Of a stretch of DNA of 64,000 nt, positions 56,099-64,000 are shown piece after piece. A model generated the notes under the pieces. The model ran no database searches, was not told where the DNA came from, and was given only the letters and a program-made list of their open reading frames with translations. The translations under genes and the position numbers were made by a program. Source of the DNA: Phycisphaerales bacterium UBA3190 (GTDB lineage: Bacteria; Planctomycetota; Phycisphaerae; Phycisphaerales; UBA1924); contig DEXG01000015.1 in assembly GCA_002364005.1 (NCBI GenBank), positions 328,440 through 392,439 of the forward strand, in the 5' to 3' direction. Every line of letters starts with the position of its first letter. Position 1 is the first letter of the stretch.

Positions 56099-56911
56099 AT
56101 GAAACGCAAGAACACACTCAACGCCGGCGTCGTCGCCTTCTCCCTCTTGACCATCGCGGGCATCGCGCCCATGGCCAGCGCCATCTCGCAGGCGGACGCG
56201 GTCTCGATCGATGACACACAGGACGCCAAGGCCGTCGAAATCATCGAGGCCTCAATCGAAGCGCTCGGCGGGAGCGAAGTGCTCGCCGAAGCCAAGCACA
56301 TGAAGCAGACCGGGACCATCACCATCCCCTCGGCTGGGCTCAGCGGGACACTCGAGAGCTACGCCAAGTCACCCGACAGCTTCCTGCTCGTCATGACCCT
56401 GCCGGGCTTCGGTGAGCAGCGCACCGGCATGAACGACGGTGTCGCGTGGTCGAGCGATGTCATGAGCGGGCCACGCCTGCTCTCGGACGAGGAGACCGAG
56501 TCGCTTAAGGATGAGGCCGATGTGACCAGCCAGCTGCAGTACAGGGACCAGTACCCGACAATCGAGTTCGTCGGCGAGGTGGACTTTGACGGCTCGAAGG
56601 CAAGCAAGATCAAGCTCATCGATGACGATGGGAACGAGTCGATCAAGTACTACAGCGTCGAGACAAAGCTGCCGCTCGGCGTCGAGCAAACCGCACCCTC
56701 CCAGATGGGGCCGATCAAGACCGTCACCATCATGCGGGACTACAAAGAGATCGGCGGCATGAAGGTTCCCTTCACGATCGTGCAGAAGCTGGGGCCTCAG
56801 GAAGTCAAGATGGAGATCAAGGAGACCTCGTTTGAGAAGTTCGACGAGAGCGTCTTCGAGCTGCCCGCCGCGGTGAAGGCACTGGTTGAGGCGCAGAAAA
56901 AAGACGACTGA
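56099..56911 (+). CDS. Exported LolA-like/outer-membrane lipoprotein-sorting-like protein
   Basis: A 270-residue protein with a Sec signal (cleavage after MASA). The mature part opens AKAVEIIEASIEALGG and continues with IKLIDDDGNESIKYYSVETKLPLG and MRDYKEIGGMKVPF, split here as shown, a pattern I associate with the outer-membrane lipoprotein-sorting-like family (half-barrel that can hold lipid). AAGGAACTACAC precedes the ATG. It follows the S41 peptidase by 85 bases on the same strand. Function is inferred from fold-type resemblance only. Confidence 0.6.
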   Translation: MKRKNTLNAGVVAFSLLTIAGIAPMASAISQADAVSIDDTQDAKAVEIIEASIEALGGSEVLAEAKHMKQTGTITIPSAGLSGTLESYAKSPDSFLLVMTLPGFGEQRTGMNDGVAWSSDVMSGPRLLSDEETESLKDEADVTSQLQYRDQYPTIEFVGEVDFDGSKASKIKLIDDDGNESIKYYSVETKLPLGVEQTAPSQMGPIKTVTIMRDYKEIGGMKVPFTIVQKLGPQEVKMEIKETSFEKFDESVFELPAAVKALVEAQKKDD

Positions 56912-56960
56912 TTCACAGCCGTCTTGGACGAACATTCTGAAACAGAGCACGACGGCTCGG

Positions 56961-57881
56961 TCAACGCCCTTGGACGCGGACCGAGCCGTTGCTTGTTCGG
57001 ACGGCTGAGACCTCGCTGCTGTCGCCGAATCGCATCTCGACACTGCGGTTGGAGGACTCGATCAGGCGAGCACCGTTGAGTTCACGCACGGACACCTTGC
57101 CGTTGCTGGTGTCGCACTTGAGGACGCCCTCGAAGCCCTCGCCCAGATCGAGCGTGACATTGCCGTTGCTGGTGCGGACACGCACTGGGCCAGGGTTGCC
57201 CGCCATGGTCGAGACATAGGCGTTGCTGTTGGAGCTCTCGGCCCGGATGGGGCCGAAGGCGTCGGTAACGACGATGCCCCCGTTGCTGGTGAAGAGCTCG
57301 ACCTCGCCGCTGATCCGCTCGGCCTGGACCTTGCCGTTGCTTGTCACGGCGTGGACGCTGCCGTCGTGGGTATCGACGGTGATGCTGCCGTTGCTGGTCT
57401 CGAGGTCGGCATGCCCGCCCAGGCCCGCGATGGTGATGCGGCCGTTGCTGCTGCGGACATGCACGCCCTGTGCGTCGGGGAGGTTGATGGAGATGGCGGC
57501 CCCCTCGTTGTGCTGACGCTTGCCCCCGGGCCACTCGACCCAGACGCGGAGCGTCTGATCGCCCTGGCGCTCGGTGCGGACATGGGCGAACTGCAGTCGT
57601 TCGAGGTCGTTGCCATAGAGGGTGACCTCGATGCTCACATCGCTGCGATCGCTCGAGAGGGCCTCGACGGCTCCGTTGGCATTGATGATGCTCAGGGCGC
57701 TATCGGGTTGATGCGGGATCACCATCGTGCGCGTCTCACGATGATTGCGCGACGAGATCGTGTTACACCCGCTCAGCGGGAAGATCGCGGCGCCCGCGAG
57801 CACCGCCCCGAACAGGGTGATTTTCCGAGCCTTGGTCAGGTTTCGTGATCGAACGGGTGCGATTGGCATGGCGGTGCTCAT
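56961..57881 (-). CDS. DUF4097-like beta-helix lipoprotein
   Basis: A 306-residue protein with lipobox FPLSGC near residue 38. The mature part contains at least ten turns built around SNG: VRSSNGRITIAG, LETSNGSITVDT, AVTSNGKVQAER, LFTSNGGIVVTD, RTSNGNVTLDLG, typical of the DUF4097 right-handed beta-helix. The function of this family is not known; it is probably attached to the outer surface or periplasmic membrane. The start is 57881 or the ATG at 57869; GAGAGG is close to both. Confidence 0.75.
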   Translation of the reverse strand: MSTAMPIAPVRSRNLTKARKITLFGAVLAGAAIFPLSGCNTISSRNHRETRTMVIPHQPDSALSIINANGAVEALSSDRSDVSIEVTLYGNDLERLQFAHVRTERQGDQTLRVWVEWPGGKRQHNEGAAISINLPDAQGVHVRSSNGRITIAGLGGHADLETSNGSITVDTHDGSVHAVTSNGKVQAERISGEVELFTSNGGIVVTDAFGPIRAESSNSNAYVSTMAGNPGPVRVRTSNGNVTLDLGEGFEGVLKCDTSNGKVSVRELNGARLIESSNRSVEMRFGDSSEVSAVRTSNGSVRVQGR

Positions 57882-57995
57882 CCTCTCTCGGGGTTTGGTG
57901 CGGTTTGATAGAGCGCATGATACCCGACAAAGCAGGCGCGCCCTGACAGTGGTTGGGACGCGCCTGGTCGAAATTTCACTCATGCAGAGCGGTTT

Positions 57996-58460
57996 TTAGT
58001 TCACTTCGATGATCTCGAAGCGCTTCACGCCTCGGGGGGCATTGACACGCACGGTCTCACCAACGCGGGCCTTCATCAGGGCCTCGCCCATGGGGCTGGT
58101 GGCGGTGACCTCGATGACATCGGGATCATCGCTGCCCGTTGATTCGCCCACGAGTCGGTAGACCTCGATCTCGTCGTCACCCTCTTCGCGCAGCTTGACG
58201 GTGGAGCCGATGAAGACCACCCCGTCTGCGGTCTTGGACTCATCGACAACCTGGGCGCTGGCGATGCGGTTCTCAAGACGCTTGATCTCGGCCTCTTCCA
58301 TGCCCTGCTGCTCGCGGGCGGCGTGGTACTCGGCGTTCTCTTTGAGATCGCCCAGAGCGCGCGCTTCTGCGATACGCTCGCTGATGACTGACCGGTTGGC
58401 GATCAGGGCATCGAGCCGCACCTTGAGCTTGGCTTTCTCTTCAGCAGTGATCACATCCAT
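57996..58460 (-). CDS. greA: Transcription elongation factor GreA
   Basis: Rescues backtracked RNA polymerase by stimulating transcript cleavage. 154 residues: an N-terminal coiled coil with GDLKENAEYHAA, whose acidic residues reach the catalytic Mg, and a C-terminal globular domain with SPMGEALMKARVGETV. The ATG at 58460 has GGGAG six bases upstream. Normal length. Confidence 0.95.
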   Translation of the reverse strand: MDVITAEEKAKLKVRLDALIANRSVISERIAEARALGDLKENAEYHAAREQQGMEEAEIKRLENRIASAQVVDESKTADGVVFIGSTVKLREEGDDEIEVYRLVGESTGSDDPDVIEVTATSPMGEALMKARVGETVRVNAPRGVKRFEIIEVN

Positions 58461-58526
58461 GAGTAACTCCCGTTGGGTTCCTGTTCGAGCGCGTGTGCTC
58501 GAAAGGGGCAGGCGCAAGATCCTATT

Positions 58527-59369
58527 CTAAGCACGATCCCGTGCACGGGCCACCTCAAGCGCCCGTGCGATCAGGAGCAACGCCAGCCCAACGCAGCCGA
58601 TGGCAACGAGCATGCGTGCCTGCTGTGGAAAAACCCGAGCAGCGACTCCCAGCTCGGCCCGGTCTCGCACAATCTCCATCGTACCGGTGATGGGGCTCAT
58701 CAGCCATCCGATCCGGGGCTGATCGACGGGCACCGGGGGAGCCGTGGGCGTGACGAGGGCAATGATCGGGGCGAGGAAGACCACGAGGAGGACGACGAGC
58801 ATCCAGCCCGCCCGGGCAGATGCCCGACCACCGTTGCGCTCGATGGACCCCAGGGCGAGCGCAAGCACGCCCGTAATCAGCAGCAACCAGCTCGCGCTGA
58901 GCAGGGCCAGCATGGCCACGACCGGGATCGACCAGTGCGCGAGGATGGAGGCGATGTGAGGCCACAGCACGGCTTGCAGGGGGAGAAAGAGCACCAGCGC
59001 ATCACGCAGCAGGAACAGCACATGGCTGCCCCGCGGGTGACTCTGTGACAGGCGGACCATGGGCCAGAGCACGAAGAGACCGAGCATCACCATGATCAGC
59101 ATCGTTCTCGTCGCCGGGCGGGTGATGTCGGGGCTGATCGCGTGTGCCCGGCTCATGCTCGAGAACATGATGACCGTGGCCCCCATCAGGTAGATCATCC
59201 AGAACAAGGCAAGCACCCGCGGCTCGCCGCGTCGGTGCGACCAGTCGGCGTGGCCCTTGGGGGGCTTGCCGAAGATATCACGATCGACCACGCCCGCATC
59301 GCTCGGGTGCATGAAGCGTCCTGCTCGCTCGGGCGAGTCGATCTCGATCTGTTCTGGATACTCAGACAT
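58527..59369 (-). CDS. Polytopic membrane protein, function unknown
   Basis: A 280-residue protein with a hydrophilic N-terminal 50 residues and about seven membrane helices (first near 53-70, last near 255-272). No known motif. It directly follows the ftsQ-like gene on the same strand (15 bases), so it is probably in the mur/ftsQ operon and may take part in envelope growth (inference). Confidence 0.65.
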   Translation of the reverse strand: MSEYPEQIEIDSPERAGRFMHPSDAGVVDRDIFGKPPKGHADWSHRRGEPRVLALFWMIYLMGATVIMFSSMSRAHAISPDITRPATRTMLIMVMLGLFVLWPMVRLSQSHPRGSHVLFLLRDALVLFLPLQAVLWPHIASILAHWSIPVVAMLALLSASWLLLITGVLALALGSIERNGGRASARAGWMLVVLLVVFLAPIIALVTPTAPPVPVDQPRIGWLMSPITGTMEIVRDRAELGVAARVFPQQARMLVAIGCVGLALLLIARALEVARARDRA

Positions 59370-59384
59370 GGTTGTCGACGCGGG

Positions 59385-60263
59385 TTAGCCGCCCGGGTTG
59401 CTGTCGATCATGATATCCTTGCCGCGCAGGTCGACATAGGGCACCCCGCCGTCGATCAGCCCCGCACGCTCGTAGAGCACGCGCAACCGATCGAGCTTCA
59501 CGCTCGTGTTCTTCTCGCCCGGTCGTTCTCGCCCGGGACCGCCACCCCAGACGACGCGTGTGCCCCGTTTGGTGATGATGCTGATCACGCCCGAATCGGC
59601 CCCGCTGCCGAGATCGAAGCCGGCGACCTGCTCGAGCAGGTCGTTTTTGCTCAGTTCCCGCAGGAGCGTGATGCCGTCTTGCAGGTCGGTCCCCATCCAC
59701 TGCTGCCCGGTCTGAGGCAGCGGCGCGTCGGTATTGGTGAAGTAGTACTGGTTGCTCTGGCCGATCGCGTAATCGAGCGGCAGCACATAGCGATCCCAGT
59801 CGATGATTACCTCGCGGCTGCCCACACGAACCGCGGCCGCGGGCACACGCCACGCGGCATCGAGCACGATCTGGCCCTCGCTTGTCCAGCGTGCCTCGGG
59901 CACCCCACGCACCCAGCCAGAGTTCTGCAGGGTGAGGACCGCTTCCTTGAGCGGCTCAGCGGACAATGCCTGCCCGCCCTGCACCGCTCGGGCGATCGCG
60001 AGGTTCAGACGCTCCTGCTCATGACGGGGCATCCAGACGCTGCCGTCGCTGAGGGTATCCCAGCGGATCACCACTTCTGGCGTGCCGGAGACGATGGTCG
60101 AAGCCGCTGCTCGATCAAGCTCAGCGACCCCCATCGCGCCCGAGACGAAAACCGCCCCGGCGAGCACGACCAATGACGCGCCGATCGCGATGCGTTTGTT
60201 GCGTTCAGCAACTTCAGGATCGCGCGTGGTTTTCTTGCGTTTGGTGCTTTTCTTCTTCGCCAT
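59385..60263 (-). CDS. ftsQ: FtsQ/DivIB-like cell-division protein
   Basis: A 292-residue bitopic protein: basic cytoplasmic start (MAKKKSTKRKKTTRD), one membrane helix near 26-45, and an extracytoplasmic region with a POTRA-like early part (ALSAEPLKEAVLTLQNSGWVRG) and a beta-rich remainder. Similarity to FtsQ is low, and the call rests on topology and position after murC, murB and ddl, the classical order. AGGGA precedes the ATG. ftsA and ftsZ do not follow. Confidence 0.6.
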   Translation of the reverse strand: MAKKKSTKRKKTTRDPEVAERNKRIAIGASLVVLAGAVFVSGAMGVAELDRAAASTIVSGTPEVVIRWDTLSDGSVWMPRHEQERLNLAIARAVQGGQALSAEPLKEAVLTLQNSGWVRGVPEARWTSEGQIVLDAAWRVPAAAVRVGSREVIIDWDRYVLPLDYAIGQSNQYYFTNTDAPLPQTGQQWMGTDLQDGITLLRELSKNDLLEQVAGFDLGSGADSGVISIITKRGTRVVWGGGPGRERPGEKNTSVKLDRLRVLYERAGLIDGGVPYVDLRGKDIMIDSNPGG

Positions 60264-60279
60264 CGTGGGTCCCTGTCTG

Positions 60280-61257
60280 TCAATGAGTCGGGGTCGGGTG
60301 GGTCTTGTGCGTGTGGTTGGCCTGGGCGCAGCGTACGAGGTGCGCACAGAGCATCGGCATGGGCAGCCCGATCGCATCAGCCGCCTGGGGCAGCAGCGAG
60401 GTCGGGGTGAAGCCGGGCATGGTGTTGAGTTCGAGCAGGGTCCACGCGTCGTCGGCGCTGAGCAGGAAATCGACCCGCGCCAGGTGACGAACGCCGATCG
60501 CGTTGCAGAGCGCCAGGGCCTGGGCCTGGATCTCGGCGACCACCCGGTCGGGCAGGTCGGGCCTGACCCGGTAGACCGTGTCGTTGCGGGTGTACTTGGC
60601 CTCGTAGTCGTACACGCCCTCCTTGGGGCTGATCTCGATCAGCGGCAGGGCGATCAGTTCGCCGCCACCATGCGGGTCGCTGATGACCGAAGCGGTCAGT
60701 TCACGCCCCGGGGTGTAGCGCTCGATCATGGAGACGCGTCTCGGGTGGTGTTTGAGATCAGCATGGATCTGTTGCTGCGCATCCCGCCAATCGGACTCGG
60801 TCTTGCAGATGTACAGCCCCATGCTCGAGCCGTCTTGGACGGGTTTGACAACGATCGGCAGGTCAATCGGCGACCGGATCACGCCCTCTTTGGTCAGTTT
60901 GTCGGTATCGAGCAGGCACGCCTGCGGGGTGTCGATGTCCAGCTGTGCGGCGACGAGCTTGGTTGCCAGCTTGTCCATCGCCAGACTCGCGGCTGTGAAG
61001 CCCGAGCCCACGAACGCGACGCGTGCGCGTTCCAGACGCCCCTGCAGCGAGCCGCCCTCGCCGAACTTGCCGTGCAAGACGGGGAATATGACATCGGCCT
61101 CCCACTGCTGGATCTCGCTGACGGTCGGCTCATCGACGATGAGCAGCTGTGCTTCGAGCCCCGCATCGAGGCATCCCTGGTGCACGCCCTTGGCGCTGGT
61201 GATCGAGATATCCCGCTCGGCATCGGGGCCGCCGCCAAGCACGAGTACGCGAGTCAT
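60280..61257 (-). CDS. ddl: D-alanine--D-alanine ligase
   Basis: An ATP-grasp ligase of 325 residues that makes the D-Ala-D-Ala end of the peptidoglycan peptide. VLVLGGGPDAERDISITSA binds the first D-Ala, VVKPVQDGSSMGLY is the ATP loop, YDYEAKY the second-site region, and LLELNTMPGFTPTSL the metal/substrate region. AAGGAG lies upstream; the ATG overlaps the murB stop (ATGA). The C-terminus ends in His/Thr-rich residues. Confidence 0.95.
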   Translation of the reverse strand: MTRVLVLGGGPDAERDISITSAKGVHQGCLDAGLEAQLLIVDEPTVSEIQQWEADVIFPVLHGKFGEGGSLQGRLERARVAFVGSGFTAASLAMDKLATKLVAAQLDIDTPQACLLDTDKLTKEGVIRSPIDLPIVVKPVQDGSSMGLYICKTESDWRDAQQQIHADLKHHPRRVSMIERYTPGRELTASVISDPHGGGELIALPLIEISPKEGVYDYEAKYTRNDTVYRVRPDLPDRVVAEIQAQALALCNAIGVRHLARVDFLLSADDAWTLLELNTMPGFTPTSLLPQAADAIGLPMPMLCAHLVRCAQANHTHKTHPTPTH

Positions 61258-62180
61258 GAGGCAGGCTCCTTGTTCTTCGACCAGATCACCAGCTCGGTAT
61301 CGAGCGAGACACCGAAGCGGTCGAGCACGCGATGGCGGACCTGCTCGATGAGTTCGATGACATGGCTCGCCCGGGCATCGGCGCTGGTGGTGATGAAGTT
61401 GGCGTGGACCTGCGAGACGCTCGCCCCTCCCACGCTCAGGCCCTTGCAGCCCGTCCGGTCGATGAGCATGCCCGCGCTGACCCGCTGCCCGGCTTCGGCG
61501 ATGTCTTCGATCGGTTCGATCAGGGTCGGGTTCTTGAAGACGCACCCGGCGGACTTGTCGCCCAGGGGTTGGGACTGGGCCTTGTACTTCATGCACTCGG
61601 CTCGCGATCGGGCGATCTCGTCGGGGTCGCCCGGCTCAAGCTGCAGCACGACGCCGGTGATGATCAGGTGGTTGAGCAGTGATTGGCGGTAGCCGAAGTC
61701 GATGCTGACGCGGTCGTAGGCGTGGGTGCGACCGGCCCGATCGATCGCCTCGACCTGCACGATGAACTGGGAAAGCTCGCCGAAGGCACCGCCGGCGTTC
61801 ATGATGACCGCCCCGCCGAGCGTCGCGGGGATCCCCGCGAGCTTTTCGAGCCCACCAAGCCCCGATCGCACGCAGCGATTGATGAGCCCGGGCAGTGCTA
61901 CGCCCGCGCCGGCGTGCACGAGCCCGGTTTTCTCGTCGATCTGGCAATCGGTGAACGCGCCCTGCTGCAGCGAAACGACCAGGTCAGTGATTCCGTCATC
62001 GTCAACCAACAAGTTCGCGCCCTCGCCCAGCACACGCAGCTCGTCATCAAGCTCCAGGCAATGCCGAAGCTCCTCGCCCATCGTCGGGCGGGCCAGACGC
62101 TGTGCCCCCCCGCCGATGTGGAACCAGGTCGAGATCGGCGCGTTGTGCTCAATATGCAGCTGATCGAAGGCCGTGCTCAC
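61254..62180 (-). CDS. murB: UDP-N-acetylenolpyruvoylglucosamine reductase
   Basis: A FAD/NADPH enzyme of 308 residues that reduces the enolpyruvyl group to give UDP-MurNAc. VLGEGANLLVDDDG is the FAD loop, LEKLAGIPATLGGAVIMNAG the second FAD region. The proton donor position is Cys (KSAGCVFKNP) rather than Ser, as in a minority of MurB. The compact length fits type II. Overlaps murC and ddl by four bases each. Confidence 0.95.
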   Translation of the reverse strand: MSTAFDQLHIEHNAPISTWFHIGGGAQRLARPTMGEELRHCLELDDELRVLGEGANLLVDDDGITDLVVSLQQGAFTDCQIDEKTGLVHAGAGVALPGLINRCVRSGLGGLEKLAGIPATLGGAVIMNAGGAFGELSQFIVQVEAIDRAGRTHAYDRVSIDFGYRQSLLNHLIITGVVLQLEPGDPDEIARSRAECMKYKAQSQPLGDKSAGCVFKNPTLIEPIEDIAEAGQRVSAGMLIDRTGCKGLSVGGASVSQVHANFITTSADARASHVIELIEQVRHRVLDRFGVSLDTELVIWSKNKEPAS

Positions 62181-63691
62181 GCGATGCCCCCCTGGAGATA
62201 CCCGCGGCCGATCTTCCAGACCGGCCCAGCCCCCATCACCACGAGCAGGTCGCCCGGTCGGCAGAGGTTCTCAAGCTGCTCGATGATCGCCTCGAACGGG
62301 TAGAGGTGCATTGCACGCACGCTCTTGGCCCGCAGTCGATCGACCAGGTCGGCGCTGCTGACCTTGTGCTTCTCGATCTCCGAGTCACGCACGAAGTAGA
62401 TATGGGGGACGATCACGATGTCGGCATGCTCGAAGCTCTTGGCGAACTCGTCGAGGAAGAACCGCGTCCGCGAGTGCTGATGGGGCTGGAACACGCAGAT
62501 CAGCCGCCCGCCCTGGGCATGGGGCTGCTCGCGCTGGGCCAATGCCCGCAGTGTCGCGTCGATCTCGGTCGGGTGGTGCCCGTAGTCGTCGTAGACACGC
62601 ACGCCGTCGCGAGTGCCCAGCAGTTGGAGGCGTCGGTCGAGCCCCATGAAGGCGCAGAGTGAGCGGGCCAACGCCTCCGGCTCGGCTCCGGCGCTGCGGC
62701 CCAAGGCGAAGGCCAGGGCGGAGTTGAACGCGTTGTGCTCGCCGGGCATGGTGAGTTCCCACTGGTACTCGCTGCCGTCGGGCTCTCGGACCCGGACCTC
62801 GCCCGTGGTGGGCTCGTGCATCACCACCCAGTCGGCGGCCGGGTTGAACCCGATCGTTTCGACCGCGCACGAAACGCCCGCGGTGACTTCGCGCCGGTGT
62901 GCCCCGTCGTGGGCGATGATCAGCTTGCCCCCCTGATCGGCGGGAGCGATGAGGCGGGCGAACTCGGCGAAGGCCTCGACGACCGCGTCGAGCGAGCCGT
63001 AGATATCGAGGTGGTCCGCTTCGATCGAGGCGATCGAGGCGATGGTTGGTCGCAGGTGGTGGAAGGAGCGGTTGAACTCGCATGCTTCTGCGAGCAGCAG
63101 CCCGGGCTGATGGGTGCGTGGCCCGCTCGGGATCTCGTCGCTGCCGACGCGGTAGCCCACGGGTGCCTCGCCGGGCTTGAGGGCGCCGTTGCTCAGCTGC
63201 GAGCAGGTCGCGCCGACAATGACCGATGGGTCGAGCCCGGCGTCGGTCAGGGCGCAGCCGAGCATGGCGGTTGTGGTTGATTTGCCGTGCGTGCCGGCGA
63301 CGGCGATGCCCGTGTGCCCGCGCATGCACACGCCCAGGGCCTCGGGGTAGGTGATGATCTCGAGCCCGCGTGCGGCGGCCTCGACCATGATGGGGTGATC
63401 GTGTTTGACGGCCGCGGACGCGATGACGACGCGGGTGTCGTCGGGGAGTTCGCTGGGCTGCTCTTCGAATCCAACGCTGATGCCCGAATCCTGCAGAAGC
63501 TGGGTCACGGGGGATGGGGTTGAGTCGCAGCCGCGGATCGTGAGCCCGGCGTCGTGCATCAGGCGTGCCAGTGCGGACATGCCGCACCCGCCGATGCCGA
63601 TCATGAACGGGCGATCGCACCCCAGCGCTTCGCTGAGCGTGCGGGTACGGCGATCGGTCGAGATGTTCGATGGTTTGGGCGTTTTCACCAT
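62177..63691 (-). CDS. murC: UDP-N-acetylmuramate--L-alanine ligase
   Basis: Adds L-Ala to UDP-MurNAc in the cytosol. The N-terminal Rossmann domain has MIGIGGCGMSALA, the ATP site is AVAGTHGKSTTTAM, and the C-terminal domain has YDDYGHHPTEI and CVFQPHQHSRT. 504 residues, near usual. It is the first gene of murC-murB-ddl-ftsQ. 55 bases separate it from the M16 peptidase. Confidence 0.95.
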   Translation of the reverse strand: MVKTPKPSNISTDRRTRTLSEALGCDRPFMIGIGGCGMSALARLMHDAGLTIRGCDSTPSPVTQLLQDSGISVGFEEQPSELPDDTRVVIASAAVKHDHPIMVEAAARGLEIITYPEALGVCMRGHTGIAVAGTHGKSTTTAMLGCALTDAGLDPSVIVGATCSQLSNGALKPGEAPVGYRVGSDEIPSGPRTHQPGLLLAEACEFNRSFHHLRPTIASIASIEADHLDIYGSLDAVVEAFAEFARLIAPADQGGKLIIAHDGAHRREVTAGVSCAVETIGFNPAADWVVMHEPTTGEVRVREPDGSEYQWELTMPGEHNAFNSALAFALGRSAGAEPEALARSLCAFMGLDRRLQLLGTRDGVRVYDDYGHHPTEIDATLRALAQREQPHAQGGRLICVFQPHQHSRTRFFLDEFAKSFEHADIVIVPHIYFVRDSEIEKHKVSSADLVDRLRAKSVRAMHLYPFEAIIEQLENLCRPGDLLVVMGAGPVWKIGRGYLQGGIA

Positions 63692-63746
63692 ACGAGCATA
63701 TCGTCAAAGCCCGCCCCGGCACACCACAAACACCAGTCCTGTTTGC

Positions 63747-64000
63747 TCACCCGCAGCTGGGGGCGTTGAGCGCGTTTGGGCCAAGGGTCTGGATGGTCAG
63801 CTGCCCAAGATCCCGGCGTCGGAGGTAGGCGTTGAGCTCATCCAGCGTGACCGAGCTGAGTCGATCGACGATCTCTTCGAGGGATCGCACGCGCCCGAGA
63901 TTGATCTGGTCGGCTGCAATGGCACCGGCGCGAGCGCTGGTTGACTCGCCGGCGAAGATCAGCTTGCTCTTGAGCCCTGTGAGCGAGCGGGAGAGCTCGT
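63747..64000 (-). CDS. C-terminus of an M16-family (insulinase-like) peptidase, partial
   Basis: The minus-strand frame is open to the window edge; about 83 C-terminal residues are visible. GESTSARAGAIAADQ, then LGRVRSLEEIVDRLSSVTLDEL is typical of the C-terminal half of M16 peptidases (split as shown). The zinc site HxxEH lies outside the window. It is the gene before murC on the same strand. Confidence 0.7.
   Translation of the reverse strand, partial: ELSRSLTGLKSKLIFAGESTSARAGAIAADQINLGRVRSLEEIVDRLSSVTLDELNAYLRRRDLGQLTIQTLGPNALNAPSCG

Overview
The window looks like chromosomal DNA from a planctomycete of the Phycisphaerae type. This is an inference from gene content: several secreted proteins end in dockerin-like calcium-loop tails, four others end in a Pro-Ala-Pro-Gly + hydrophobic + poly-Arg sorting tag, one membrane protein has the CxxCGYD...CPECG zinc ribbon common in planctomycetes, and KDO-phosphate genes sit beside a peptidoglycan gene set. 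The DNA is GC-rich and densely packed, with many 1-8 base start/stop overlaps (ATGA, TGATG). No phage, transposase, integrase or CRISPR array was seen.

Layout. 1-5575: the end of a dockerin-tailed protein, a beta-propeller secreted protein, dnaB and pdxH. 5576-6076: an unannotated stretch with a candidate ~320-nt transcript ending in a strong terminator. 6077-13098: a membrane pyrophosphatase with an unusual insertion, rpsU, a lipoprotein, a rhomboid-TPR/trpF pair and citrate synthase. 13253-17836: PBP2, RodA and RsmG. 17909-22184: sorting-tag proteins, kdsD/kdsC, a small zinc protein and a zinc-ribbon membrane protein. 22185-23721: an accessory islet with a cluster of palindromes and an AT-rich PD-(D/E)xK-type nuclease gene. 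23718-34258: an aminotransferase, an FG-GAP-like protein, ispF, a prenyltransferase-fold protein, rsmE, a very acidic membrane protein, a gluzincin metallopeptidase and asnS. 34369-40261: rlmN, a hydrolase/membrane/ATP-grasp fusion, a znuCB-type metal transporter behind a Fur/Zur-like box, and tRNA-Ala(CGC).

40276-49595 is a complete cbb3 oxidase locus read leftward: a ccoNO fusion, ccoQ, a short one-heme ccoP, ccoG, ccoH, a SafE-like protein, the copper ATPase ccoI, ccoS, then a heme-motif lipoprotein. An FNR-like palindrome lies upstream. 49891-51695 holds rmlA and rmlB for dTDP-sugars. 52023-53545 is a tandem pair of sorting-tag paralogues with similar promoters and individual terminators. 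53728-60263 is mostly envelope proteins (an S41 peptidase lipoprotein, a LolA-like protein, a DUF4097-like lipoprotein, membrane proteins) plus greA. 59385-63691 is a murC-murB-ddl-ftsQ cluster, and the window ends in the C-terminus of an M16 peptidase.

The main themes are the cell envelope (PBP2/RodA, MurBC/Ddl/FtsQ, KDO, dTDP-sugar, surface-sorted proteins) and low-oxygen respiration. The items most worth follow-up are the transcript at about 5631-5991, the palindrome cluster with its AT-rich nuclease gene, the three-part fusion at 35519-38092, the PAPG sorting-tag family, and the extra domain in the pyrophosphatase.
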